Source of the DNA: Bin55 sp965116055
GTDB taxonomy: Bacteria; Pseudomonadota; Gammaproteobacteria; Pseudomonadales; Azotimanducaceae
Length of the DNA stretch: 64,000 bases
Reading direction: 5' to 3'
Assembly: GCA_965116055.1 (NCBI GenBank)
Contig: OZ220466.1
Span: forward strand, 496,001 to 560,000
Numbering within the stretch: position 1 is the stretch's first letter; every line of letters starts with the position of its first letter. The notes beneath the pieces were generated by a model. The model had not been told where the DNA came from. It worked only from the letters and a program-made list of their open reading frames with translations, and ran no database searches. The translations under genes were made by a program, and so were the position numbers. Shown one piece after another: positions 9,211-18,537 of this stretch.

Positions 9211-10368
9211 TTGAGCGAGTACCGTACATTTACCTCAGAGTCGGTCTCGGAAGGACATCCGGACAAGCTGTGCGACCAAATATCGGATGCGGTGCTTGAC
9301 GCTGCCATTGCGAGCGACCCGGATGCGCGCGTGGCTTGCGAGACCCTCATCAAATCCAATACAGTAGTCATCGCGGGCGAAGTGTCAACCCGTACAAATT
9401 TGGATTACGATCATATCGCTCGGCAAGTATTGCGGGATGTAGGGTACACTGCCGAATTTGGTATTGATTGCGATGCCTGTCAAGTTCAGGTGATGGTAAA
9501 CGAGCAGTCAACAGACATCGCAACGGGCCTCGAAACCGACGATGAAATAGGTGCGGGCGATCAAGGCATGATGTTTGGTTACGCCTCGAACGAAACGCTT
9601 GAGTTCATGCCGGCGCCAATTCTTTATTCTCATCGTTTGATGCATAAACACGCCGAAGTGCGGCGAAACGGCATGGGGTTTCTTGGTCCGGATGCTAAAT
9701 GTCAGTTAACGATTGCTTACGACCATGGACTCCCAAGCGCGCTCAAAACCATTGTTTTTTCCGCGCAACATAAAGCAGAGTTAACCGCTCAATTCGTTGC
9801 GAATCAGGTGATTGAGCAAATCATCAAACCTGTGTTTGCAGAACGCTTTGACATCGCGGATACTGTGATTCACATCAATCCGTGCGGACCATGGACCCTT
9901 GGCGGCCCCGCGGTGGATTGCGGGCTGACTGGGCGCAAAATCATCGTGGACACATACGGCGGCATGGCACGTCATGGCGGCGGTGCTTTTTCCGGTAAAG
10001 ATCCGTCGAAGGTCGATCGATCGGGCGCATACGCTGCACGCTACGTGGCAAAGAATGTCGTCGCGGCTGGCTTGGCCAAGCGATGCGAAGTGCAGATAAG
10101 TTATGCGATTGGACAAGCCCAACCGGTTGATGTGGTGACCAATACGTTCGGTACGGCTGCGGACGGTATTGATGAAGCAAGACTCGGCGAATTAGTTTCC
10201 AAGCACTTTGACCTAAGCGCAGGCGGTATTGTGAAGATGCTCCGATTGAAGAACCCTATTTATCGTCGCACCGCGACCTTCGGTCACTTTGGCCATCTTG
10301 ACGATGCCTATACTTGGGAGAGTACCGACCGCGCCGAGCGATTAAAGTCGGATGCTTCTGCAACGTAG
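9211..10368 (+). CDS. metK: S-adenosylmethionine synthetase
   Basis: Makes S-adenosylmethionine from methionine and ATP. Motifs are FTSESVSEGHPDKLCDQISD at the N-terminus, GAGDQGMMFGYA in the middle, and GGGAFSGKDPSKVDRSGAY for the phosphate loop. The frame is open from TTG at 9199, but GGAG at 9201-9204 is well placed for the TTG at 9211, which gives MSEYRTFTSES and 385 residues, the family's normal length. Its end overlaps metF by 17 bases. The ahcY gene often found between metK and metF is absent here. Confidence 0.96.
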   Translation: MSEYRTFTSESVSEGHPDKLCDQISDAVLDAAIASDPDARVACETLIKSNTVVIAGEVSTRTNLDYDHIARQVLRDVGYTAEFGIDCDACQVQVMVNEQSTDIATGLETDDEIGAGDQGMMFGYASNETLEFMPAPILYSHRLMHKHAEVRRNGMGFLGPDAKCQLTIAYDHGLPSALKTIVFSAQHKAELTAQFVANQVIEQIIKPVFAERFDIADTVIHINPCGPWTLGGPAVDCGLTGRKIIVDTYGGMARHGGGAFSGKDPSKVDRSGAYAARYVAKNVVAAGLAKRCEVQISYAIGQAQPVDVVTNTFGTAADGIDEARLGELVSKHFDLSAGGIVKMLRLKNPIYRRTATFGHFGHLDDAYTWESTDRAERLKSDASAT

Positions 10369-11203
10369 CAATTTCGGGCACCTTAGTTTCGAGTTTTTTC
10401 CGCCTAAAACAGCTCGCGAAACCCACAATTTGCTCCGTACAGCCCGTCGCTTGGCTGAGTTTGAGCCAGACTTTTATTCAGTCACGCATGGTGCCGGCGG
10501 TTCTTCCCGCGACGGCACACTAGAAACCGTTCGATTACTTCGAACACGAGGCTTTAACGCCATACCGCACCTGACGTGGCAGAATGACTCACGCGAAGAA
10601 ATGGTCGCGTTGCTTGATACCTATGCAAGCATGGGCGTCAAGCAACTCGTCGTGCTTCGAGGGGACCGCAGCGCCGACTCGGTTGTTGCTACTGGACTTT
10701 TACGTTATGCTCGCGAGTTGGTAGCGCTAATCCGCGAAGAAACCGACGATCAATTCGATCTTAACGTCGCTTGCTATCCGGAAGTACATCCAGAAGCGAA
10801 ATCCTTACAGGACGACATTAGGTTTTTAAAAGAGAAAGTCGATGCCGGCGCGGATAGCTGCATCACACAGTATTTCTACAACCCCGATGCCTACCGGTCT
10901 TTTGTAGCTAGTTGTCGAGCTGTTGGCATTGAGAAACCAATCGTTCCTGGCATCATGCCGATTGCAAACTTCCAGAAGCTAGTCCAGTTCTCTGAGAAAT
11001 GCGGCGCCGAAATCCCGCGGTGGCTATTGATGCATCTTAGAACATTGGCCGCGGAACCGGAGCGATTAAAGGCCTTCGGTGCGGAGGTCGTTGCGGATCT
11101 ATGTCGACGATTATTCGCTTTCAACGCAGGGGGAATGCACATATATACGTTGAATTTATCGCGACCTACGCAAGCGTTACTGAGCAATCTGCTAGAGGCT
11201 TAG
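10352..11203 (+). CDS. metF: methylenetetrahydrofolate reductase
   Basis: FAD enzyme that reduces 5,10-methylene-THF to 5-methyl-THF for methionine synthesis. The 283-residue protein opens with LSFEFFPPKT, followed by FYSVTHGAGGSS, IPHLTW, LVVLRGD, CYPEVHPEAKS, DAGADSCITQYFYN and PGIMPI, all in MTHFR order. The ATG at 10352 overlaps metK, indicating joint translation. The stop overlaps the end of the opposite-strand CheA-like gene by 12 bases. Together metK and metF feed the activated methyl cycle. Confidence 0.95.
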   Translation: MLLQRSNFGHLSFEFFPPKTARETHNLLRTARRLAEFEPDFYSVTHGAGGSSRDGTLETVRLLRTRGFNAIPHLTWQNDSREEMVALLDTYASMGVKQLVVLRGDRSADSVVATGLLRYARELVALIREETDDQFDLNVACYPEVHPEAKSLQDDIRFLKEKVDAGADSCITQYFYNPDAYRSFVASCRAVGIEKPIVPGIMPIANFQKLVQFSEKCGAEIPRWLLMHLRTLAAEPERLKAFGAEVVADLCRRLFAFNAGGMHIYTLNLSRPTQALLSNLLEA

Positions 11204-12940
11204 TTCATCTAGTTTAGTTGACGCGCTCTTATTGGCGAGCTTATGCAATTCGTGTTCTAGCTCGCTGACTGATGTAACAAGCTTGAAATTTGTGTAGCTT
11301 GAATCGTAAGAAAAACCGTCTGACTCTGTGGTGAGCATCAACGCAGGTACATCTGCGAGTTGAGCTTTGTCGAGGAATCGATGAAAACGCACGCGGTCGG
11401 TAGCGCGAAAGACCACAGCGTGGGGTTTGCGTTCCTGCAGCAGTGTTGACGCCATCAATTCGCGGTCGCTCACTGTGATACTGCATTGGGATCCGTCGAG
11501 CTGCGATTCCCACGCGCAATTACCAAGTGCCATGATGCGTAGTTTTGATTTTCGTGCACGGCCGATCGCACGAGGTGCGTTAGCGCAAAGATCATCGCTA
11601 GAGATTAATACAACGAGTCGACCATCAAGCAACCGTAGGCTGCCCCCAAGGTGAGAGAACGCATGCGGATGATTGAAAACAACTAATTGACCGTCGGGCT
11701 CAATGCTATCAACCAGTAACGGGGTAGTCTGGTGAGTATCTCCGAGAAAAAGACACATATTCGCATCATGAGTTATGCCATCCATGCGTTTGATGCGATA
11801 GTTACTGCCATGCGGCTGGATTGTCGCGTCGTTCGATTTAGGTAGCAGATCAATACGTTCGACCGCGTCGGAAGCAATGGCATATAAGTCAGCGCCGATT
11901 CGAAATACCGTTACCTGCTCTACACTACCGTTGCTCGGTAGAAGCGTGGTTATATACATAACCTCATGAGCGACCTTGAAGTTCACGTCGACTCTAAGCA
12001 CATGTAGGAGATCAAAGAGCGGATCTACGTCACGAAGGTTCTTCATTGTGTGAGGGCTCTCGGGCAGTAAGAGATACTGCCATACGTCGGTATCGCTTAA
12101 AGGCGCATCGGGCTTGGAAAAATTACACCTAATCGCTTCTTGGCGCAACGCTTTCGAATCAAGATTGCGGTTTTTGAGCGCGATGGTGGCCTGGATACTA
12201 TCCTGTTCGCAGATGATGTTTAAGTCACCAATTTGGTCCAAACCGATGACGTCCGAGAGTTGAAAGAGAAAGGTAGCTATGAGTTCGGCATAATCGGGAT
12301 GAAGCGCTGCGTCGCCGCTTACACTTAACGGAACGTCGTTTGCGCGCAGTCTCACCGACAATGCGTCTTCAATGGCCCGCAAATCAGCTGTAGGACTGTT
12401 CTGCGATTGGAGTTTAAGCAGATCAATCAAATCGCGCTGACGATCAATGAGATGTTCGATTGACGACAACTCGTGAGTGCTTTCTAGGTAACGCTGCATT
12501 GTTTCGATGGTGGCTTGTAAGCGATGTAGCGCGTTATGGGTAAGCGTTTCTTTCTTTCTGTCGCGATCGTTAACGATGCTGGTAGGCAAGTTGCCGGCTT
12601 CTACCTCATCAAACCCTCCAGATGCTGCCAAATCGATACGTTCTAACAAGTTCGCGACTTGATCGTCAAACCCCACGGTAGAGGTCGCTTCAGTGCTTAG
12701 CAGGGCTTGAGCTTCTAGAAAGATCGGAGCGGTATCGTCTGTCGGTTGTATGGCGCCATCGTGTAATTGATGGGCGAAATTAGTTAACGCGCCGACTAAC
12801 TCGGCGCGCTTGGCATCAATAGACTTCCGTGTGCTTTCAAGAAGGTCGCACAATTCGCCAAGCGCAGCGTTGCTGAATTGCTCAATGACGCACTTGGCGA
12901 GTTGAGTATTGAGGGCTTGATTGGTAACGGAATTTGTCAA
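11192..12940 (-). CDS. degenerate CheA-like signalling protein
   Basis: A 582-residue protein I cannot name, but whose order matches the C-terminal half of CheA hybrids. Residues 1-200 are helical and acidic. About 205-330 resembles a CheA ATPase domain, but the N-box and the Gly-rich GVGMDVV motif are lost, leaving only spacing and an ending TTLLP. About 335-470 resembles CheW (VTVFRIGADLYAIASDAVERI). About 480-575 resembles a receiver (LRIMALGNC, then HAVVFRA) without the phospho-acceptor Asp. It therefore probably does not signal by phosphorylation. The apparent start is TTG at 12940. It converges on metF and diverges from ald; no other chemotaxis genes are near. Confidence 0.55.
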   Translation of the reverse strand: MTNSVTNQALNTQLAKCVIEQFSNAALGELCDLLESTRKSIDAKRAELVGALTNFAHQLHDGAIQPTDDTAPIFLEAQALLSTEATSTVGFDDQVANLLERIDLAASGGFDEVEAGNLPTSIVNDRDRKKETLTHNALHRLQATIETMQRYLESTHELSSIEHLIDRQRDLIDLLKLQSQNSPTADLRAIEDALSVRLRANDVPLSVSGDAALHPDYAELIATFLFQLSDVIGLDQIGDLNIICEQDSIQATIALKNRNLDSKALRQEAIRCNFSKPDAPLSDTDVWQYLLLPESPHTMKNLRDVDPLFDLLHVLRVDVNFKVAHEVMYITTLLPSNGSVEQVTVFRIGADLYAIASDAVERIDLLPKSNDATIQPHGSNYRIKRMDGITHDANMCLFLGDTHQTTPLLVDSIEPDGQLVVFNHPHAFSHLGGSLRLLDGRLVVLISSDDLCANAPRAIGRARKSKLRIMALGNCAWESQLDGSQCSITVSDRELMASTLLQERKPHAVVFRATDRVRFHRFLDKAQLADVPALMLTTESDGFSYDSSYTNFKLVTSVSELEHELHKLANKSASTKLDELSL

Positions 12941-13038
12941 GTGCGTCCCAGACTTGCAACAATTAGTGATATTTCCACAAGATCCCGGGCGCGATAGAAG
13001 CGCAGATTTGTGGTGTAGGTTGTAGAGAACTGATTATC

Positions 13039-14160
13039 GTGTTGATTGGCGTACCTAGAGAAATCAAAACGGATGAGAATCGCGTCGGGTTGACGCCTGA
13101 GAGCGTCCGTGAACTCACGGCTAGAGGTCACCAGGTCACAGTTGAAGCCGGGTGTGCAACTAAATTGGGTTTATCCGATGCCGACTACGCGAATGCAGGA
13201 GCGACGCTAACAAGCGATCTGAAACAACTATTCGAAGCCGACCTTATTATCAAAGTTAAAGAACCGCAACCTGAAGAAATTGAGCGATTGCGGCTTGGAC
13301 AGATACTTTTCACATATCTCCACCTAGCCCCGAATCCAGATTTAACAAGTGGTTTGCAAGCGAGCGGTTGTACTGCCCTTGCATATGAAACAGTGACTGA
13401 TAGCCAAGGTCGCTTGCCTTTGCTTGCGCCAATGAGCGAAGTAGCTGGACGCATGTCGGTTCAGGCGGGCGCGCATGCGCTTGAAATCGAACAGGGTGGT
13501 CGCGGTACCTTACTCGGTGGTGTACCTGGGTCACCGCCTGCAACAGTAGTAGTGCTAGGCGGAGGCGTGGTCGGTATGAACGCGGCACGCATCGCATTGG
13601 GTATGGAAGCGGATGTAACCATCTTCGACGTAAATCTACGTCGCTTGGCGGAATTGGAATTGGAATTTCGGCCCGCGTTACATACTCGCTATTCAACGCT
13701 GAATGCGGTGCACGAGTACATTGCACGAGCCGATCTAGTGATCGGTGCCGTGTTAGTTCCAGGCAGCAAAACGCCGCAGCTCCTGACTGAGGATATGGTA
13801 AAAGACATGCAACATGGTTCGGTGCTGGTCGATGTGGCGATTGATCAAGGCGGTTGTTTCGAGACATCGCGCCCAACTACGCATTCAGATCCGATCTTTA
13901 TCAAACACGATGTAGTCCATTATTGTGTCGCCAACATGCCAGGTGCGGTTGCAAGAACTTCGACATTCGCGTTAAACAATGCCACTCTACCATTCGTTTT
14001 GGCATTGGCAGAGAAAGGTCTGAATAGAGCGCTTTCGACCAATCCGCATTTGCGGGCTGGTTTAAATGTGTATGAGGGTCACATCACCCATGAGGGTGTT
14101 GCGGCTGCGGCTCGGAAAGACTATGTTCCAGCTCAAGAGATCTTCCCGACGCGCATCTAG
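13039..14160 (+). CDS. ald: alanine dehydrogenase
   Basis: NAD enzyme for reversible deamination of L-alanine to pyruvate and ammonia. The 373-residue protein has LIGVPREIKTDENRVGLTP at the N-terminus, LPLLAPMSEVAGRMSVQAGA, the Rossmann stretch VVVLGGGVVGMNAARIA, and HYCVANMPGAVARTSTFALN with the catalytic His region. GTG at 13039 or the next codon, TTG at 13042, could start it. It diverges from the CheA-like gene across about 100 bases. Confidence 0.95.
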   Translation: MLIGVPREIKTDENRVGLTPESVRELTARGHQVTVEAGCATKLGLSDADYANAGATLTSDLKQLFEADLIIKVKEPQPEEIERLRLGQILFTYLHLAPNPDLTSGLQASGCTALAYETVTDSQGRLPLLAPMSEVAGRMSVQAGAHALEIEQGGRGTLLGGVPGSPPATVVVLGGGVVGMNAARIALGMEADVTIFDVNLRRLAELELEFRPALHTRYSTLNAVHEYIARADLVIGAVLVPGSKTPQLLTEDMVKDMQHGSVLVDVAIDQGGCFETSRPTTHSDPIFIKHDVVHYCVANMPGAVARTSTFALNNATLPFVLALAEKGLNRALSTNPHLRAGLNVYEGHITHEGVAAAARKDYVPAQEIFPTRI

Positions 14161-14277
14161 AGAGATGCCGATTTGAAAACCAAGTTAAATTAAGCAAAAT
14201 TACCCACCCAAAGATGTTCATAGCCGTAACGGAAAATCGCCTTTCTCTAGGTAGACGAGATAACAGGCGTTGCGACA

Positions 14278-14415
14278 ATGGACAGACTGATTAACGCTGT
14301 TAAGGCTATTGCGATTCGCTCTTCACTAAATAAGTTCGCGCGTTTGATCCGACGCGGCACGAGCAGTTTGGTGCGCGAATTCCCGAAAGCGGAGGACCAT
14401 GCGAAAGATTCTTGA
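14278..14415 (+). CDS. possible 45-residue basic leader peptide before coxB
   Basis: ATG at 14278 opens a short frame that ends with TGA at 14413-14415, overlapping the coxB start by 17 bases. The peptide is basic and could form an amphipathic helix (MDRLINAVKAIAIRSS at the start, then ARLIRRG). It has no strong Shine-Dalgarno and no homologue I recognise. The overlap suggests a coupling leader, but chance is equally possible. Confidence 0.25.
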   Translation: MDRLINAVKAIAIRSSLNKFARLIRRGTSSLVREFPKAEDHAKDS

Positions 14416-15556
14416 TCATCACGTAGCCCTATTGCTCGGTCTCGTGGTCATCGGCTCGGTGATTTTCAATATATGGAGTCCGTGGCAATTCACGGAAATC
14501 GCCTCGAATTGGAAATTTATCGACTTTACTGTCAAGGTTACTTGGTGGATATGCGGTGTTGCTTTCGTCATTCTGGGATTGTTTATGGCATGGGCGATAT
14601 GGCGTTACAAATACCACGAGAGTGCCGAGTCGCATTACGAACCGGAACATCCTGTACTCGAAAGTTGGTTGACGATCATTACTTCTATCGGTGTAGTGAT
14701 CATGCTCGCCCCGGGATTAATCGTGTGGGATGACTATGTGCAGGTACCCCCTGATGCGATGGAAGTCGAAGTATTCGGTGAACAGTGGACTTGGAAATTC
14801 CGATTTCCTGGTGAGGATGGGATTCTGGGAACCACGACCGTCAAGAAGAACGTCAAGCGCGGTCTCGAAGAAACAACGTTCGAGCCGAACATAACGTCGC
14901 TCAATCCATTCGGCATGCGCGAAGAAGATAACCCGCATGGCGAGGATGACATTCTTGTGGCGAGCAACGTACTGCATTTGCCACTTGATCGCAACATCAA
15001 GATGGTGATGCGATCAAAAGATGTTTTACATAATTTTTGGGTGCCTGAAATTCGGGCCAAGATGGACATGGTGCCAGGAATGATCACCTATTTCTGGTTC
15101 CGACCCACTCGCACCGGCAAATTTGAGGTGCTCTGTGCTGAACTATGCGGTCGTAGTCATCACAACATGCGCGGTACGATGTATATTGATACCCAAGAAG
15201 ACTTTGAGGCGTGGTTAGATACGCAGGTGACGTGGGCTGAAATGAAAGCGGGTCAAAAACCTGAAGAACCCATGGTCGCGAAAGGGCGACAAATCGCCGA
15301 TCAAAACGGGTGTTTCGCGTGTCACTCGTTAGACGGTACGTCAGTCGTCGGACCCACGTGGCAGGGACTTTGGGGTCGCGAAACGACATTGGCAGACGGC
15401 TCGATGGTCGTTGCGGACGAAGCCTACATCGTCGAATCAATCGTAGATCCTAATGCTAAACTGGTCAACGGCTTTGGATCAGTGATGACGCCCTATGCGT
15501 TCGAGCAAGAGGATATGGATGCATTAATTCGCTTTCTTGAAGAGGTCTCGAAGTGA
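14399..15556 (+). CDS. coxB: cytochrome c oxidase subunit II with fused cytochrome c
   Basis: Subunit II of a caa3-type oxidase, carrying electrons to subunit I. The 385-residue protein has two N-terminal membrane helices (about 10-30 and 42-65). The periplasmic CuA domain has HNFWVPEIRAKMDMVPG and CAELCGRSHHNM near residue 245, holding the CuA ligands. A C-terminal cytochrome c domain has its haem site CFACH near residue 304 and ends with a Met-containing region (SVMTPYAFEQEDM). A strong Shine-Dalgarno, GGAGG, lies just before the ATG. It is the first gene of the cox operon. No haem A or copper-insertion genes are in the window. Confidence 0.95.
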   Translation: MRKILDHHVALLLGLVVIGSVIFNIWSPWQFTEIASNWKFIDFTVKVTWWICGVAFVILGLFMAWAIWRYKYHESAESHYEPEHPVLESWLTIITSIGVVIMLAPGLIVWDDYVQVPPDAMEVEVFGEQWTWKFRFPGEDGILGTTTVKKNVKRGLEETTFEPNITSLNPFGMREEDNPHGEDDILVASNVLHLPLDRNIKMVMRSKDVLHNFWVPEIRAKMDMVPGMITYFWFRPTRTGKFEVLCAELCGRSHHNMRGTMYIDTQEDFEAWLDTQVTWAEMKAGQKPEEPMVAKGRQIADQNGCFACHSLDGTSVVGPTWQGLWGRETTLADGSMVVADEAYIVESIVDPNAKLVNGFGSVMTPYAFEQEDMDALIRFLEEVSK

Positions 15557-15605
15557 AGCAGACTGAATGGTACGTTAATCAACTTCGTCGGGGAGCGCTG
15601 AGCTG

Positions 15606-17345
15606 ATGGCAACTGCTGAAATTCCTTATCAGGAGACGATGCCGTTACACCATCCTAAGACTTGGATTGGAAAGTATGTCTTCAGCCAAGATCACAAGGT
15701 AATTGCCGTTCAGTACGGGATTACGGCTATGGCCGTCGGTTTGGTTGCGTTGTTTCTTTCAGATTTGATGCGCATTCAAATCGCCTTTCCGGGATTGATG
15801 GAGTGGTTCGTCGAGGACTATTACTACCAATCAATCACCATGCATGGCATGATCATGGTGATCTACTTGCTTACGGCATTTCTCCTTGGGGCATTCGGTA
15901 ATTTCACGGTTCCCCTTATGTGCGGGGCGCGAGACATGGTGTTTCCGTACGTGAACATGCTCAGTTATTGGGTGTATTTGATATCCGTGATTATTCTGCT
16001 TCTGGGTTATATCCCAGGCATGGGCGGGCCCACCGGGGCCGGGTGGACGTTGTATCCGCCGCAAACTATTACAGAGGGTACGCCAGGCGCTGATTGGGGC
16101 ATCACAACGATGTTAGCGTCGCTGGCCGTGTTTATCGTGGCATTCACGATGGGCGGACTGAACTACATTACGACTATCCTGCAAGCGCGAACGCGCGGCA
16201 TGTCTTTGATGCGCTTGCCACTGACGGTTTGGGGAATCTTTGTCGCAACTTTTTTAGGGTTATTAGCGTTCCCGGCCTTATTCGTGAGTGCAATCATGAT
16301 GTTGCTGGACTTGAAAATCGGCACCAGCTTTTTCATGCCTGCCATTGTTTCATTAGGAGAAACGCTATCGTATGATGGTGGTCAACCCCTGCTCTTCCAG
16401 CACTTATTTTGGTTCTTCGGTCATCCGGAGGTGTACATTGTTGCCTTGCCCGCGTTCGGTGTCGTTTCCGATTTAATTTCGGTCCATGCACGTAAGAATA
16501 TCTTCGGTTACCGTCTGATGGTATGGGCGCTCGTATTCATCGGCGTATTATCGTTTATCGTGTGGGCGCACCACATGTTCGTCGCCGGGATGCACCCGTA
16601 CTTCGGCTTCTTCTTTGCAACGACCACGCTCATTATTGCGGTGCCGACTGCGATCAAGGTATACAACTGGATCTTGACGCTGTGGAAAGCTAATATCAAA
16701 CTCACCGTTCCCATGTTGTATGCGCTCTCATTCGTGCTCACTTTCATCATGGGTGGTATCACAGGTTTATTCCTTGGCAACGTGATCATTGATGTGCCGT
16801 TATCGGATACGTATTTCGTTGTCGCGCATTTCCACATGGTGATGGGTGTGTCGCCGATCCTTGCGATCTTCGGTGGTATCTATCACTGGTATCCCAAACT
16901 TACAGGACGGATGCTCAACGATACCCTAGGCAAGATTCACTTTTGGATCACATTTATCGGCACGTACGTCATTTATTTCCCAATGCATTACCTTGGGTTT
17001 ATCGGCGTACCACGGCGTTATTACGAGAATTTCGAATCGAGTTTCTATCCAGCATCTGCGCAAAATTTGAACGAGATCATCACTTACACCGCGTTGATCG
17101 TTGGTTTCGCACAGCTGATTTATATTGGTAATCTAATCTACAGCTATTTTTACGGTAAACCTGCAGGCGACAACCCCTGGGGCGCTAATAGCTTGGAATG
17201 GTGCACGCCGGACACGCCGCCGATTCACGGCAATTGGGGCGACAAACTGCCGACCGTGCATCGATGGGCGTATGACTATAGCAGCGTGCCAGGCTCGGAC
17301 AAAGATTTCATTCAACAAACCGTGCCGCACAGCCAATCGGCGTAA
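15606..17345 (+). CDS. coxA: cytochrome c oxidase subunit I
   Basis: Catalytic subunit with haem a, haem a3 and CuB in the inner membrane. The 579-residue protein has about 12 helices. Visible ligands are the haem a His in SITMHGMIMVIY, the CuB His-Tyr pair in FGHPEVYIVALP, the two further CuB His in WAHHMFVAGM, and HFHMVMG near residue 410 for the two haems. HPYFGFFFATTTLIIAVPT follows the CuB site, as in proton-pumping enzymes. GGGGAG precedes the ATG. It lies 49 bases after coxB. Confidence 0.97.
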   Translation: MATAEIPYQETMPLHHPKTWIGKYVFSQDHKVIAVQYGITAMAVGLVALFLSDLMRIQIAFPGLMEWFVEDYYYQSITMHGMIMVIYLLTAFLLGAFGNFTVPLMCGARDMVFPYVNMLSYWVYLISVIILLLGYIPGMGGPTGAGWTLYPPQTITEGTPGADWGITTMLASLAVFIVAFTMGGLNYITTILQARTRGMSLMRLPLTVWGIFVATFLGLLAFPALFVSAIMMLLDLKIGTSFFMPAIVSLGETLSYDGGQPLLFQHLFWFFGHPEVYIVALPAFGVVSDLISVHARKNIFGYRLMVWALVFIGVLSFIVWAHHMFVAGMHPYFGFFFATTTLIIAVPTAIKVYNWILTLWKANIKLTVPMLYALSFVLTFIMGGITGLFLGNVIIDVPLSDTYFVVAHFHMVMGVSPILAIFGGIYHWYPKLTGRMLNDTLGKIHFWITFIGTYVIYFPMHYLGFIGVPRRYYENFESSFYPASAQNLNEIITYTALIVGFAQLIYIGNLIYSYFYGKPAGDNPWGANSLEWCTPDTPPIHGNWGDKLPTVHRWAYDYSSVPGSDKDFIQQTVPHSQSA

Positions 17346-17375
17346 AAGTCAATTCAAGGTACAGATCGAACTAGT

Positions 17376-18050
17376 ATGGCAGAAGCCACGCAGACTCACT
17401 CAGGTCCGATAACCACGATTATCGACGATTGGTCGTCGGATGTCACCACATTCAAAGCCGTGCCATGGGGCAAGGCCATGATGTGGATCTTCTTGCTGTC
17501 AGATACATTTATCTTCACGTCGTTTTTGGTTAGCTACATGGCCGTGCGCATGACGCAAACGGCCCCTTGGCCGGAATCAAGTGCGGTGTTCTCGCTTGAA
17601 GCATTCGGTACACCGGTGCCGTTGCTGCTCATTGCCATCATGACCTTCATTCTGATTACATCAAGCGGCACTATGGCGATGGCCGTCAATATGGGCTATC
17701 GGAAAAATAAGAGAGCAGTGTTTTGGCTCATGGGAGCGACCGCGTTATTAGGTTTGTCGTTCGTTGGTATGCAAGCGTTCGAGTGGTCAAAGCTGATTGG
17801 GGGCGAGTATGTTTATGCGTGGAATAACCCCATGGGATCCGCGCAGTTCGGTTCGTTTTTCTTCATGATCACGGGTTTCCATGGTTTGCATGTATCGGCT
17901 GGTGTTGTCTATCTGATGGTCGTTGCAATTCGAGTATTAATCGGCAAATACGATAACACTAATTTCGAAATCGTCGAAATCACTGGACTGTATTGGCACT
18001 TCGTTGATTTGGTGTGGGTGTTTATCTTCGCATTTTTCTATTTGTGGTAG
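17376..18050 (+). CDS. coxC: cytochrome c oxidase subunit III
   Basis: Membrane subunit that stabilises the oxidase core. At 224 residues with five predicted helices it is the short type seen in caa3 and bo3 enzymes. Characteristic stretches are WGKAMMWIFLLSDTFIFTSFL, the conserved Glu in QAFEWSKL, FFMITGFHGLHVSAGVVYL, and the C-terminus ITGLYWHFVDLVWVFIFAFFYLW. It starts 30 bases after coxA in the same operon. Confidence 0.95.
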   Translation: MAEATQTHSGPITTIIDDWSSDVTTFKAVPWGKAMMWIFLLSDTFIFTSFLVSYMAVRMTQTAPWPESSAVFSLEAFGTPVPLLLIAIMTFILITSSGTMAMAVNMGYRKNKRAVFWLMGATALLGLSFVGMQAFEWSKLIGGEYVYAWNNPMGSAQFGSFFFMITGFHGLHVSAGVVYLMVVAIRVLIGKYDNTNFEIVEITGLYWHFVDLVWVFIFAFFYLW

Positions 18051-18068
18051 AGGTTCGTACATATAGTC

Positions 18069-18434
18069 ATGGCGGAAGTCGGTCAACAACATCCAATCAA
18101 GGTCTACTTCCTTGTATGGGCGTTACTGTTTGTCTTCAGTATAGCCTCGTATTTCGTGGATTTCTTCGATTTTCAAGGGCACTTACGCTGGTTTTTAATC
18201 CTCATCTTCATGTTTCTGAAAGCAGGATTTATCGTGGCTATCTTCATGCACATGAAATGGGAGCGGCCGACCTTGATTACAGCGATCCTGGTGCCGCCTT
18301 TGGTCCTAATCGTGCTCATGTACTTGCTTGCATACGAAGCCGACTACGTTTGGGCGTCACGGGTTTATTACTTCGGGGATGAAGTGGCGCCCATCCCGAA
18401 TCCACCGCCCTCGCACGCGAGCGTGACGCACTGA
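18069..18434 (+). CDS. coxD: cytochrome c oxidase subunit IV
   Basis: Small membrane subunit of caa3-type oxidases, 121 residues with three helices. It begins with HPIKVYFLVWALLF and carries the typical KAGFIVAIFMHMKWE in the second helix region. It starts 18 bases after coxC and ends the operon. The role in the complex is structural or in assembly. The assignment rests on the pattern and position. Confidence 0.88.
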   Translation: MAEVGQQHPIKVYFLVWALLFVFSIASYFVDFFDFQGHLRWFLILIFMFLKAGFIVAIFMHMKWERPTLITAILVPPLVLIVLMYLLAYEADYVWASRVYYFGDEVAPIPNPPPSHASVTH

Positions 18435-18537
18435 TCGTCAGCGACTCCCCCCACACGGCTCTAGGGTCTCGTTCATATGCTGAAGCGGCTCTTGACTATA
18501 CTGTCTATGTAGTCGCAACGATTGGATAACCCTTAAT

